NCBI RefSeq assembly: GCF_014323725.1
Contig: NZ_JABVED010000013.1
Span: 62,288 to 126,287, forward strand
From: Actinokineospora xionganensis
GTDB taxonomy: Bacteria > Actinomycetota > Actinomycetes > Mycobacteriales > Pseudonocardiaceae
Length of the DNA stretch: 64,000 bases
Direction of reading: 5' to 3'
Below are positions 20,704-28,899 of the stretch, one piece after another (positions within the stretch are counted from its first letter, which is position 1; every line of letters begins with the position of its first letter). The position numbers and the translations under genes are program-made. Below the pieces are notes generated by a model. The model searched no databases. It worked only from the letters and a program-made list of their open reading frames with translations, and was not told the origin of the DNA.

Positions 20704-23480
20704 CGGCCACCCCGCAGTTCCACCAACGCCGCCAGGTCCACATCGGACAGCTCGGTCAGCGCGGACTCGCCGGAGGCGAGGATCGAGTCGGCCAGGTCTC
20801 GCTTGGTGCCGAGCATTTCGGCGATGCGGTCCTCCAGTGTTCCCTCGGCGATGAGCCGGTGCACCTGGACCGGCCGGGTCTGGCCGATCCGGTAGGCCCG
20901 GTCCGTCGCCTGGTCCTCGACCGCCGGGTTCCACCAGCGGTCGTAGTGCACGACGTGGTCGGCGCGGGTCAGGTTGAGCCCGGTGCCCGCCGCCTTCAGC
21001 GACAGCAGGAACACCGGGAACGTCCCCTCGGTGAACTCGGCGACCAGTTGCTCCCGGCGCGGAATGGGCGTGCCGCCGTGCAGCAGGGCCGCGCCGATCC
21101 CGCGCTCGCGCAGGTGTCGCTCGATCAGCCGGGCCATGGTCACGTACTGGGTGAAGACCAGGACCGAGCCGTCCTCGGCGAGGATCGTGTCGAGCAGTTC
21201 GTCGAGGAGTTCGAGCTTTCCGGACCGGCAGGCCAACTTCGCCGACGGCTCCTTGAGGTACTGCGCGGGGTGGTTGCAGACCTGCTTGAGCCCGGTGATC
21301 AGCTTCATCACCAGCCCGCGCCGGGCCATCCCGTCGGCCTGGCGAATGCTTTCCATCGTCTCGCGCACGACGGCCGTGTACAGCGCGGCCTGCTCGTGGC
21401 TCAGCGACACCGGCTGGTCGGTCTCGGTCTTGGGCGGCAACTCCGGCGCGATGCCCGGGTCGGACTTGCGCCGCCGCAACAGGAACGGCCGAACCAGCTT
21501 GGACAGCCGCCGGGCGAGTTCCTCGTCACGGTCGGCCTCGATCGGCTTGGCCCACTGGGTGCGGAAAGCACCAAGCGTGCCGAGCAGGCCGGGCGTGGTC
21601 CAGTCGAGAACCGCCCACAGCTCCGACAGGTTGTTCTCCACGGGCGTGCCGGTGAGCGCGACCCGGGCGTCGGCGGGAATCGTGCGCAGCGCCTTGGCCG
21701 TGCTGGACGACGGGTTCTTCACGTGCTGGGCCTCGTCGGCGACGAGCAGGCCCCAGCGGTGCGCGCCCAGTTGTTCGGCGTCCATCCGCATGGTGCCGTA
21801 GGTGGTGAGGACGAAGCCGTCGTCGGCCAGGGTGCGGGCGTTGCCGTGGTAGCGGCGGACCGGCGTCCCCGGCGCGAACCGGGTGATCTCGCGCTCCCAG
21901 TTTCCCAGCAGCGAAGCCGGGCACACGACCAGCGTCGGACCCTGAGTGTCCTTTTCGGACTGCCGGTGCAGGTGTAGGGCGATCAGCGTGATCGTCTTGC
22001 CCAAGCCCATGTCGTCGGCGAGGCAGCCGCCGAGGCCGAGAGACGTCATCCGGGCCAGCCACCGCAGGCCGCGCAACTGGTAGTCGCGCAGCGTCGCGGC
22101 GAGCGCGGCGGGCTGGGGCACCGCGTCGGCGCCGCTGTCGGGGTCTGCGATGCGCGCCCGCAGGTCGTCGAGCCACTTGGTGCTGATGACCGCGACCCGC
22201 TCACCGTCGATCTCGGTGGTGCCCGCGAGCGCGACCCCGAGCGCCTCCACGGCGCTGACCGGCTTCAACTCGCGATCACGCGCCTTGCGGGCGATCTCCG
22301 GGTCGACGAGAACCCACTGGTCGCGAAGCCGCACGACCGGTCGGTGCGCCTCGGCGAGTCGGTCGAGTTCGGCCTTGGTCAGCGGCTGGTCGCCGAGGGC
22401 GAGCTGCCAGTCGAACGACAGCACGCCGTCGCCGCCGAGCAGCGAGCGCAGATTCGACGGTGGCTGTGACACGGCGCCGGACTGGCCGATCACGACCTTC
22501 GCCGAGATGGACGTCAGTAGCTCCTTGGGCCAGTGGACGTCGATCCCGGCCGCGGCCAGGCGCGGGGCCTGGAGGAACAGGTCGGTGATGTCGGCGTCGT
22601 CGAGGATCAGCCGGTCGGGCACCCCGCGAGACAGCAGCGGTTCCAGCGGCGGCCACACCCGGGCGGCGCGGCGCAGGGCGAGGGTGACCTCGATGCGGGC
22701 CGAGGGGCCAAGCCCGCCATCGGCCCACAGCTTCTCCACGTCGACCACCACGGCCGAGTCGGCGAGCGAGTGTGCTTGGACGACGGCGTGGAACGCGCCC
22801 GAGTTGTAGTCGCCGCCGGGCACCTCCAGCCGCAACGAGACCCGCACGCCCGCGTCGATGCCCGCCGACAGCTCGTCGGACCACGCCCGCAGCTTGGGTG
22901 CCTTCGTCGGTGTCCGGGCCGCGAACAGCGGGCCACCCGCGACGAGCGGCGCCGCGGCGGTGCGGGGCATGCCGTCGGCCACCGCGTCGACGAATCCGCG
23001 CACCAGCGTGTGCGCGTCAGACAACTCCAGTGGCGTGCGGCCGGGGACCGGGACCGCCCGGGCCGCCGCGGGCATGGCGGCGGCCAGTTCGCGGATGCGT
23101 TCGGCGTCGGCCGGGTCGAGTGGGCCCGCCCGCCAGGCGTCGAAGCCGTTCTCGGTGACCCCGGGCATGATCCGCCCGCGAGCCACCAGTTGCAGGCCCA
23201 CCAGGGCGGCCGCGCCCCAGAACGCGGCCGCCGGGTGGGCGTCGGAGCCGCGCCGGGCGCGGGTGAGCACGGGCACGGCGTCGGCGACGGAGAGCCGCAC
23301 GACGGGCACCGTCACCGCCTCGCCGTTCGGCTCGGCGATCTCCAGCTCACCGGGCGCGCCGACCCCGTCGGGCAGGTCGCCGTGGAAGGCCACGGACCCG
23401 GTCCGCGCGGGCTCGCCCGGTTCGAAAACCGCCGCACACTTGGCGAGGCGGGTTGCGGCGGCGGCCGCGATCATCCCCAT
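20700..23480 (-). CDS. SNF2-family DEAD/DEAH-box ATPase
   Basis: 926 residues. A long N-terminal region typical of bacterial SNF2-associated proteins precedes a complete SNF2 motor: motif I DDMGLGKT, motif II as DEAQ in LLVADEAQHVKN, LTGTPVENNLSELW, and the C-terminal helicase half with VFTQYVTMARLI and DRAYRIGQTRPVQVHRLI. These are double-stranded DNA translocases related to RapA/HepA and chromatin remodellers. ATG 23480 was chosen because upstream sequence shows no homology. It is coupled to the SWIM gene, a pairing conserved in actinomycetes. Possible roles are transcription recycling, repair or defence; the sequence does not choose. Confidence 0.93.
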   Translation of the reverse strand: MGMIAAAAATRLAKCAAVFEPGEPARTGSVAFHGDLPDGVGAPGELEIAEPNGEAVTVPVVRLSVADAVPVLTRARRGSDAHPAAAFWGAAALVGLQLVARGRIMPGVTENGFDAWRAGPLDPADAERIRELAAAMPAAARAVPVPGRTPLELSDAHTLVRGFVDAVADGMPRTAAAPLVAGGPLFAARTPTKAPKLRAWSDELSAGIDAGVRVSLRLEVPGGDYNSGAFHAVVQAHSLADSAVVVDVEKLWADGGLGPSARIEVTLALRRAARVWPPLEPLLSRGVPDRLILDDADITDLFLQAPRLAAAGIDVHWPKELLTSISAKVVIGQSGAVSQPPSNLRSLLGGDGVLSFDWQLALGDQPLTKAELDRLAEAHRPVVRLRDQWVLVDPEIARKARDRELKPVSAVEALGVALAGTTEIDGERVAVISTKWLDDLRARIADPDSGADAVPQPAALAATLRDYQLRGLRWLARMTSLGLGGCLADDMGLGKTITLIALHLHRQSEKDTQGPTLVVCPASLLGNWEREITRFAPGTPVRRYHGNARTLADDGFVLTTYGTMRMDAEQLGAHRWGLLVADEAQHVKNPSSSTAKALRTIPADARVALTGTPVENNLSELWAVLDWTTPGLLGTLGAFRTQWAKPIEADRDEELARRLSKLVRPFLLRRRKSDPGIAPELPPKTETDQPVSLSHEQAALYTAVVRETMESIRQADGMARRGLVMKLITGLKQVCNHPAQYLKEPSAKLACRSGKLELLDELLDTILAEDGSVLVFTQYVTMARLIERHLRERGIGAALLHGGTPIPRREQLVAEFTEGTFPVFLLSLKAAGTGLNLTRADHVVHYDRWWNPAVEDQATDRAYRIGQTRPVQVHRLIAEGTLEDRIAEMLGTKRDLADSILASGESALTELSDVDLAALVELRGGR

Positions 23481-23518
23481 AAGTCGTGATTGTCCCTTCG
23501 TCGGCGATGGGTCGCGCA

Positions 23519-23893
23519 CTACGCCGGGCGTTCGCCCACCCACTGCACGAGCTGCACCGTGAGCCCGTTGGGGTCGGTGACCTGACAGAGCCGCTCGCCC
23601 CACTCCTCGTCCTGGATCGGGACGGTGATCGACACGCCTACGGCCTCAAGCCTGGCGACCTCGGCCTCGATGTCCTCGACTTCCAGCGCGAGGACGACAC
23701 CCGCCGCGTGCGGGCCTTCGCCGAAGGTGCCGGTCTTGATCAGGCACAGCTCGTACGCCGGGTCGTCGTGCAGGAGCTTGGCGAGGAAGTCCTCGGCCAC
23801 GACCGTCCGGAACCCGAAGTGCTTGACGTAGAACTCCGCTCCCGCGACCACGTCATCGACGGTGACGGCCACGGTGAAACGGGTGATTCGCAT
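23519..23893 (-). CDS. VOC-family (glyoxalase/bleomycin-resistance) protein
   Basis: 124 residues with the paired beta-alpha-beta-beta-beta repeats of the vicinal-oxygen-chelate fold: FTVAVTVDDVVAGAEFYVKH at the start and VTDPNGLTVQLVQW at the end. Such small proteins are enzymes (glyoxalase, dioxygenase) or drug-binding resistance proteins. It is transcribed divergently from a TetR regulator with three repeated operator-like sites in the 80-bp gap, suggesting it is the target of that regulator. Confidence 0.88.
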   Translation of the reverse strand: MRITRFTVAVTVDDVVAGAEFYVKHFGFRTVVAEDFLAKLLHDDPAYELCLIKTGTFGEGPHAAGVVLALEVEDIEAEVARLEAVGVSITVPIQDEEWGERLCQVTDPNGLTVQLVQWVGERPA

Positions 23894-23911
23894 GCGCTCT
23901 CCTAGACTGGC

Positions 23912-23958
23912 GGTACAGCGTACGATCTGCTTTCGTACACCGTATCGTACAGCATACG
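23912..23958. promoter_or_regulatory. Cluster of three TetR-type operator sites
   Basis: Three similar near-palindromic sites lie in the divergent gap: GGTACAGCGTACG (23912-23924), CGTACACCGTATCG (23934-23947) and CGTACAGCATACG (23946-23958). All fit GTACnnnGTAC/GTAT. The arrangement suits control of both the VOC gene and the TetR gene. Confidence 0.6.
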
Positions 23959-23973
23959 GAAGGTGTTGCGAGC

Positions 23974-24708
23974 GTGGCCGAAAAAGTTGAGCGCAGAGAA
24001 CCCGCGAGGACGATGGCGCTGCTCTGGCGCTCGCCCGGGGACACCGGCCGGGGGCGCAGGCCGGACCTGACCGTGGACGCGGTGGTCGCCGCGGGAATCG
24101 AGCTGGCCGACCGCGACGGGCTGGCCGACCTGTCGATGCGCCGGGTCGCGGAGAAGCTCGGCGTCGGGACCATGTCGCTCTACACCTATGTCCCCGGCAA
24201 AGCCGACCTCGTCGCCGCGATGCGGGACCAGGTGTCGGGCGAGTTGCCCGTGCCGGACCCGGCCGCAGGGTGGCGGCCCGCCCTGGAGGGATACGCGCGG
24301 GAGCTGTGGGCGGCGTATCACCGGCACCCCTGGCTGCTGATGGCGCCGCTCGCGCACGAGTTGCCGGGGCCCAACGAGACGGCGCGGATGGACGCGCTGC
24401 TCGCGGTGGCCGAGTCGGCGGGGCTCGGACCCGACGACATGCTCGGCGTGTACCTGCTGCTGGACAGCTACGTGCGCGGCCTGGCGTTCGTCTCGGTCGA
24501 CGCGCAGAAGGCGTCGGCGCGCAGCGGGCTGACCGAGGTGGAGTGGTGGGCCGAGCGGGAGCCGGTGCTCAACGCCTACGTCACCGCGGCGAAGTTCCCG
24601 GCGATGACGAAGGTCGCCGCGGCGGGCGCGTTCGACACCGACGGGTTCGAGTTCGGGCTCGCGCGGACCCTCGACGGGATCGAACTACTGATCCAGTCCC
24701 GTCCCTGA
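23974..24708 (+). CDS. TetR/AcrR-family regulator
   Basis: 244 residues: a 30-residue extension, the TetR helix-turn-helix at about 33-80 (MRRVAEKLGVGTMSLYTYVP) and a C-terminal domain of the tetracycline-repressor-like type with WWAEREPVL. Relatives often control efflux pumps or antibiotic-resistance genes. GTG 23974 follows GGAAGG about 8 nt upstream. It is divergent from the VOC gene with operator-like repeats between. Downstream, its 3' end runs into the 21-bp tandem repeats at 24720-24782. Confidence 0.9.
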   Translation: MAEKVERREPARTMALLWRSPGDTGRGRRPDLTVDAVVAAGIELADRDGLADLSMRRVAEKLGVGTMSLYTYVPGKADLVAAMRDQVSGELPVPDPAAGWRPALEGYARELWAAYHRHPWLLMAPLAHELPGPNETARMDALLAVAESAGLGPDDMLGVYLLLDSYVRGLAFVSVDAQKASARSGLTEVEWWAEREPVLNAYVTAAKFPAMTKVAAAGAFDTDGFEFGLARTLDGIELLIQSRP

Positions 24709-24719
24709 ACCGCGAACTC

Positions 24720-24782
24720 ACTGTCGGGAACGTGGAACTCAGTGTCGGGAACGTGGGACTCAGTGTCGGGAACGTGGGACTC
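24720..24782. repeat. Three tandem 21-bp units (GAGTyCCACGTTCCCGACA family)
   Basis: Read on the - strand, the units are GAGTCCCACGTTCCCGACACT twice and GAGTTCCACGTTCCCGACAGT once, head to tail without spacers, at 24762-24782, 24741-24761 and 24720-24740. They lie between the convergent TetR and cobK genes. The last codons and the stop of cobK are inside the array. The same core (GAGTCCmACGTTC) builds the inverted repeat at 56201-56352. Confidence 0.9.
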
Positions 24783-25506
24783 GCGTGAGCCAGGTGGTGG
24801 CTTCGGCGACGGTGGGGACTTGCTCGACGTCCGGGGTCGGGGGTCGGCGGACGATCACGACAGGCAGGTCCAGGTCGCGGGCGGCGTCGAGCTTGGCGAC
24901 GGTGAGGGCGCCGCCGCTGTCCTTGGTGACGAGCACGTCGATCCGGTGTTCGGTCAGCAAGGCGCGTTCGCCGTCGACGGTGTAGGGGCCGCGGTCGAGC
25001 AGCAGGTGCGTCTCGGTGGGCATAGGCGGTTCGGGCGCGTCCACACAGCGGACCAGGAACCAGCCCGGGCAGTCGGCGAACTCGGCGAGGCCCTGGCGGC
25101 CGGTGGTGAGGAACACCCGCTCCCCCAGGGTCGGGAGCAGGCGGGCGGCGGCCGGGAGATCGTCGACCCAGTGCCAGTCGTCGCCGGGGCGGGCCGACCA
25201 ACCGGGGCGGCGCAGCATGAGCAGTGGGACGCCCGAGCGCCTGGCCGCTTCGGCGGCGGAGGCGCTGATGCGTTGGGCGAACGGGTGGGTGGCATCGACC
25301 ACGGCGTCGACTTGCTCGGCCGTCAGCCAGTCCGCGAGCCCTTCCGGCCCGCCGAAACCGCCGACCCGCACGTCGCCGACCGGAAGCTTCGGGTTCCGGA
25401 CCCGCCCGGCCAGTGACGACACGACCTCGGTGTCCGGGCGCTCCACCAGCGCGGCGGCCAGGGACCGGGCCTCCCCCGTGCCGCCCAGGATCAAGACCTT
25501 CACCAC
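24760..25506 (-). CDS. cobK: Precorrin-6A reductase CobK
   Basis: 248 residues; NADPH-dependent reduction of precorrin-6A to 6B. The N-terminal nucleotide-binding loop VLILGGTGEARSLAAALVER, the motif DATHPFAQRIS and the C-terminal LVTKDSGG are family hallmarks. The start is one of two consecutive GTG codons (25506). The C-terminal residues VPRSRH and the TGA stop are encoded inside the 21-bp tandem repeats, so the repeat has supplied the end of the protein. Divergent from cbiD with a 47-bp gap. Confidence 0.95.
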   Translation of the reverse strand: MVKVLILGGTGEARSLAAALVERPDTEVVSSLAGRVRNPKLPVGDVRVGGFGGPEGLADWLTAEQVDAVVDATHPFAQRISASAAEAARRSGVPLLMLRRPGWSARPGDDWHWVDDLPAAARLLPTLGERVFLTTGRQGLAEFADCPGWFLVRCVDAPEPPMPTETHLLLDRGPYTVDGERALLTEHRIDVLVTKDSGGALTVAKLDAARDLDLPVVIVRRPPTPDVEQVPTVAEATTWLTRVPRSRH

Positions 25507-25553
25507 GCCACCCCCGGTGACATCGGGCCGAGCCGACCAGGCACCCTGGTGGT

Positions 25554-26645
25554 ATGACCGAGGAACGGCGCACGCCGGAAGGGCTGCGCTACGGCTGGAC
25601 GACGGGCGCGTGCGCCACGGCGGCGACGACGGCCGCCTACACCGCGCTGCTCACCGGCGAGTTCCCCGACCCGGTCACCATCACGCTCCCCAAAGGACAG
25701 ACACCGGCCTTCGCCCTGGCCGTGGAGGACCTCGATCCCGGCAGCGCCATGGCGGGCGTGGTCAAGGACGCGGGCGACGACCCGGACGTCACCCATGGCG
25801 CGCTGATCCGCTCGACGGTGCGGCACGGCGAGCCGGGCAGCGGGGTCACGTTCGTCGCGGGGCCGGGCGTCGGCACGGTCACCAAAGCCGGGCTGCCGCT
25901 CGCCGTCGGCGAGCCCGCGATCAATCCGGTGCCCCGCACGCTCATGCGCGACCACGTCGCCGTGGTCGCCGCACTGCATGGCGGGACCGGTGACGTCGTG
26001 GTCGAGATCTCGGTGGACCGCGGCGAGGAACTGGCCCGCAAGACGTGGAACCCGCGGCTGGGAATCCTTGGCGGGCTGTCCATCCTGGGCACGACGGGAG
26101 TCGTGGTCCCGTACTCCTGCTCGGCGTGGATCGACAGCATCCGCCGCGGCATCGACGTCGCCCGGGCGGCAGGCTACCAGCATGTGGCGGGCTGCACCGG
26201 CTCGACGTCGGAGCGCACGGTGATGGACCTGTACGGGCTGCCCGAGGACGCCCTGCTCGACATGGGCGACTTCGCGGGAGCGGTGCTCAAGTACCTGCGC
26301 CGCCACCCGGTGCCCAAGCTGACCATCGCCGGCGGATTCGCGAAGCTCTCCAAACTCGCCGACGGCCACCTCGACCTGCATTCCGCCCGCTCCCAGGTCA
26401 ATCTGGCCGCCCTCGCGCGGACCGCCACGGAAGCAGGCGGCGACACCGAGTTGGCAGAACGAATCCTCGGCGCCAACACCGCGCTCGAAGCCCTCACCTT
26501 GTCGCAGGCCAACGGAATCCCACTGGGCGACGCCGTCGCCGAGGGCGCCAGGCGCACCGCCGTGGAAGTCCTGCGCGGCGCCGAGGTGGCGGTGGACGTG
26601 GTCGCGATCGACCGCGCGGGCGCGATCGTCGGCCGCGCTCACTGA
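25554..26645 (+). CDS. cbiD: Cobalt-precorrin-5B C1-methyltransferase CbiD
   Basis: 363 residues. Family motifs are LRYGWTTGACATAATTAAY at the start, VVVPYSCSAWI, CTGSTSERTVMDL and KLTIAGGFAKLSKLADGHLD. CbiD methylates C1 and helps ring contraction in the cobalt-early route; it does a job done by CobF in the classical aerobic pathway. Here it coexists with O2-dependent CobG, and no cobF is in the window. The 3' end overlaps the convergent cobM stop by 7 bp. Confidence 0.95.
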   Translation: MTEERRTPEGLRYGWTTGACATAATTAAYTALLTGEFPDPVTITLPKGQTPAFALAVEDLDPGSAMAGVVKDAGDDPDVTHGALIRSTVRHGEPGSGVTFVAGPGVGTVTKAGLPLAVGEPAINPVPRTLMRDHVAVVAALHGGTGDVVVEISVDRGEELARKTWNPRLGILGGLSILGTTGVVVPYSCSAWIDSIRRGIDVARAAGYQHVAGCTGSTSERTVMDLYGLPEDALLDMGDFAGAVLKYLRRHPVPKLTIAGGFAKLSKLADGHLDLHSARSQVNLAALARTATEAGGDTELAERILGANTALEALTLSQANGIPLGDAVAEGARRTAVEVLRGAEVAVDVVAIDRAGAIVGRAH

Positions 26646-27382
26646 CGCTCGCGCGCGGCCGAGTACAGGTGGCTGTCGCAGAATCCCTCCGCCGCGAGCA
26701 CCCGGCCGACGATGATCACCGCGGTCCGCTTGATGCCCGCTTCCCGCACGCGGGCGGCGATGTCGGACAGCGTGCCGCGCAGGATCACCTCGTCCGCACG
26801 CGACGCGTAGGCCACCACCGCGACCGGACACAGTGGACCGTAGTTCGGCACCAGCTCGGCGACGACCTCGTCGATCCGCTGCACGGCCAGGTGCAGCACC
26901 ATCGTCGCGCGGCTGCGGCCGAGGGTGTCGAGGTCCTCGCCCGCAGGCATCGGGGTGGCGCGCGCCGAGGTCCTGGTCAGCACCACCGTCTGACCGACAC
27001 CCGGGACGGTCAGCTCGGTGCGCAAAGACGCCGCCGCGGCGGCGAAGGCGGGCACGCCGGGGGTGATGTCGTACGGGATTCCCGCCGCGTCGAGTCGGCG
27101 GGCCTGCTCCGCCACCGCGCTGAACACCGACGGGTCGCCGGAGTGCAGGCGGGCGATGTCGTGGCCCTGCGCGTGCGCGGCGATGATCTCGTCGATGATC
27201 TCGTCGAGGGTCAGGTTCGCCGTATCGACCTTTCGGGCCCCGGGCGGACACAGGTCGAGCAGCTCGTCGGGCACCAGGGCGCCTGCGTACAAGCACACCG
27301 GCGACGCCGAGATGATCCGCTGTCCGCGCACGGTGATCAGGTCCGCCGCTCCCGGGCCGGCCCCGATGAAGTGCACGGTCAT
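26639..27382 (-). CDS. cobM: Precorrin-4 C11-methyltransferase CobM
   Basis: 247-residue tetrapyrrole methylase. Motifs are VHFIGAGPGAADLITVRG at the N-terminus, ARLHSGDPSVFSAVAEQ and PGVPAFAAAAASL. It adds the C11 methyl to precorrin-4. ATG 27382 overlaps the cobL stop (ATGA), so the two are translationally coupled, and longer upstream frames are the shadow of cobL. Confidence 0.96.
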   Translation of the reverse strand: MTVHFIGAGPGAADLITVRGQRIISASPVCLYAGALVPDELLDLCPPGARKVDTANLTLDEIIDEIIAAHAQGHDIARLHSGDPSVFSAVAEQARRLDAAGIPYDITPGVPAFAAAAASLRTELTVPGVGQTVVLTRTSARATPMPAGEDLDTLGRSRATMVLHLAVQRIDEVVAELVPNYGPLCPVAVVAYASRADEVILRGTLSDIAARVREAGIKRTAVIIVGRVLAAEGFCDSHLYSAARERQ

Positions 27383-28575
27383 GTGTCCTCCTTCTGCACG
27401 GTCCACTGCGTGACCGGCAACATCGGCCGCCAGGCGGTGAACCCACCCAGCGGCGCGGCCCGGCTGATCGCCAAGCGGATCAGCTCGCCGCCGAGGTCGG
27501 CTCGCCACCGGGTGACGAGCGCCTCGGACTCCAACGTCACGGCGTTGACCACCAGCCTGCCGCCAGGTTTCAGCGCCGCCCAGCCCGCCGCGATCACGCC
27601 TTCGACCGTGACCCCGCCGCCGATGAACACCGCGTCCGGCTCGGGCAGGTCCGCGAGCGCGTCCGGCGCGAACCCCGGCACGACGCGCAGCGCGGGGACA
27701 CCGAGCCTGCTCGCGTTGCGGGCGATGCGGGCCGCGCGGTCCTCGTTCGGCTCGATCGCGATGGCCCGGCAGGACGGGTGGCTGCGCATCCATTCGATGC
27801 CGATGCTCCCCGACCCGCCGCCGACGTCCCACAGGAGCTGCCCTGGTTCGGGGGCCAACGCGGCGATGGTGACCGCGCGGATCTCCCGCTTGGTGATCTG
27901 GCCATCGTGCTCATACGTGTCGTCCGGTAACCCGGGCGCCGTCGCCAATCGGCGGGCGCCGACGCTGGCCACGCACTCCACGGCCACCACGTTCAGCGCG
28001 CCGACCTCGGCCGACCAGCCGTCGGCGATGCCGGTGTCGACCCGCTCACCCGGGCCGCCCACGTCGGTCAGCACGGTCATGACGCTCTCCCCGAACCCAC
28101 GGGCGGTCAGCAGGGAGGCCACGGCGGCCGGAGTCGAGGCGTCCTCGCTGAGCACCAGCACCCGGGCACCGGGGTGGACCACCGCGTGCAGCCGGGCGAC
28201 CGGCCGGGCCACCGCGCTGATGATCTCCACGTCCTCCAGCGCCCAGCCCAGCCGCGCGCACGCCAGCGACGCCGACGACGGGTGCGGCAGCACACGGACC
28301 TCGGTGAAGCGGCTCAGCGTGGTCCCGATGCCGTAGAAGGTCGGGTCGCCGCTGGCCAGCACGCACACCTCCCGACCGCGGTGCGTGTCGAGCAAGCCCG
28401 GGATCGCGGGCAGCAGCGGCGAGGGCCACTCGACCTGTTCTGCCTTGACATCGTCGGGCAGCAGCCCCAGCTGGCGCGCGCCGCCGACGACAACGTCGGC
28501 CCTGGCCAACGCGTCGCGGGCCGGGTCGGTCAGTCCCGCCCAGCCGTCCGCTCCGATGCCCACCACTGTCACCAC
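27379..28575 (-). CDS. cobL: Precorrin-6B C5,15-methyltransferase (decarboxylating) CobL
   Basis: 398 residues with two domains: an N-terminal CobE-type methylase (VVTVVGIGADGWAGLTDPAR; LASGDPTFYGIG), about 1-200, and a C-terminal CbiT-type methyltransferase/decarboxylase (LLWDVGGGSGSIGIEWMR; IEPNEDRAARI), about 210-398. It methylates C5 and C15 and removes the C12 acetate carboxyl. GTG 28575 or the next GTG (28572) is the start; sequence upstream belongs to the divergent riboswitch region of the chelatase operon. It is followed by the coupled cobM. Confidence 0.95.
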   Translation of the reverse strand: MVTVVGIGADGWAGLTDPARDALARADVVVGGARQLGLLPDDVKAEQVEWPSPLLPAIPGLLDTHRGREVCVLASGDPTFYGIGTTLSRFTEVRVLPHPSSASLACARLGWALEDVEIISAVARPVARLHAVVHPGARVLVLSEDASTPAAVASLLTARGFGESVMTVLTDVGGPGERVDTGIADGWSAEVGALNVVAVECVASVGARRLATAPGLPDDTYEHDGQITKREIRAVTIAALAPEPGQLLWDVGGGSGSIGIEWMRSHPSCRAIAIEPNEDRAARIARNASRLGVPALRVVPGFAPDALADLPEPDAVFIGGGVTVEGVIAAGWAALKPGGRLVVNAVTLESEALVTRWRADLGGELIRLAISRAAPLGGFTAWRPMLPVTQWTVQKEDT

Positions 28576-28663
28576 AAATGAAGACGTTAACCGACGGGTA
28601 GTCGAGATCCACGCCACGTGGCTTGGCCACCGCATCCCCATCTGCGACGATGTGACCGACCAA

Positions 28664-28811
28664 GCAGGGTGAGCGAGGAAACCGGTGCGAATCCGGTGCG
28701 GTCCCGCCACTGTCACCGGGGAGCGCCACTCCCCCGCGCGCCACCGGGGCACCCGCCCTGGGAAGGCCGGAGCGGCGCGGCGATCCGGGAGCCAGGACAC
28801 TCCACCCCTGC
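28664..28811 (+). promoter_or_regulatory. Cobalamin riboswitch upstream of the chelatase-cobO-cobB operon
   Basis: It has the conserved blocks AAACCGGTGCGAATCCGGTG, GGTCCCGCCACTGTCACCGG and GGGAGCCAGGACACTCC, closed by P1 GCAGGG (28664-28669) with CCCTGC (28806-28811). A possible promoter TTGGCC-17-GACGAT lies at 28623-28651. The first gene starts 88 nt after the aptamer, leaving room for an expression platform. Confidence 0.93.
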
Positions 28812-28899
28812 CAAGACCGACCCGGGCGCGGACCCGGAGTGAGGATCATGGCGTGCTGCCAGCCATCCCTGTTGTGCCGTCTGTCTCCGTCGTGCGCCG

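Noticed and set aside
24720-24782. CRISPR array
   Set aside because: The 21-bp units are contiguous without spacers, only three in number, and no cas genes are present.
28589-28800. N-terminal extension of CobL
   Set aside because: The in-frame sequence upstream of GTG 28575 is the reverse complement of the cobalamin riboswitch region and shows no protein homology.
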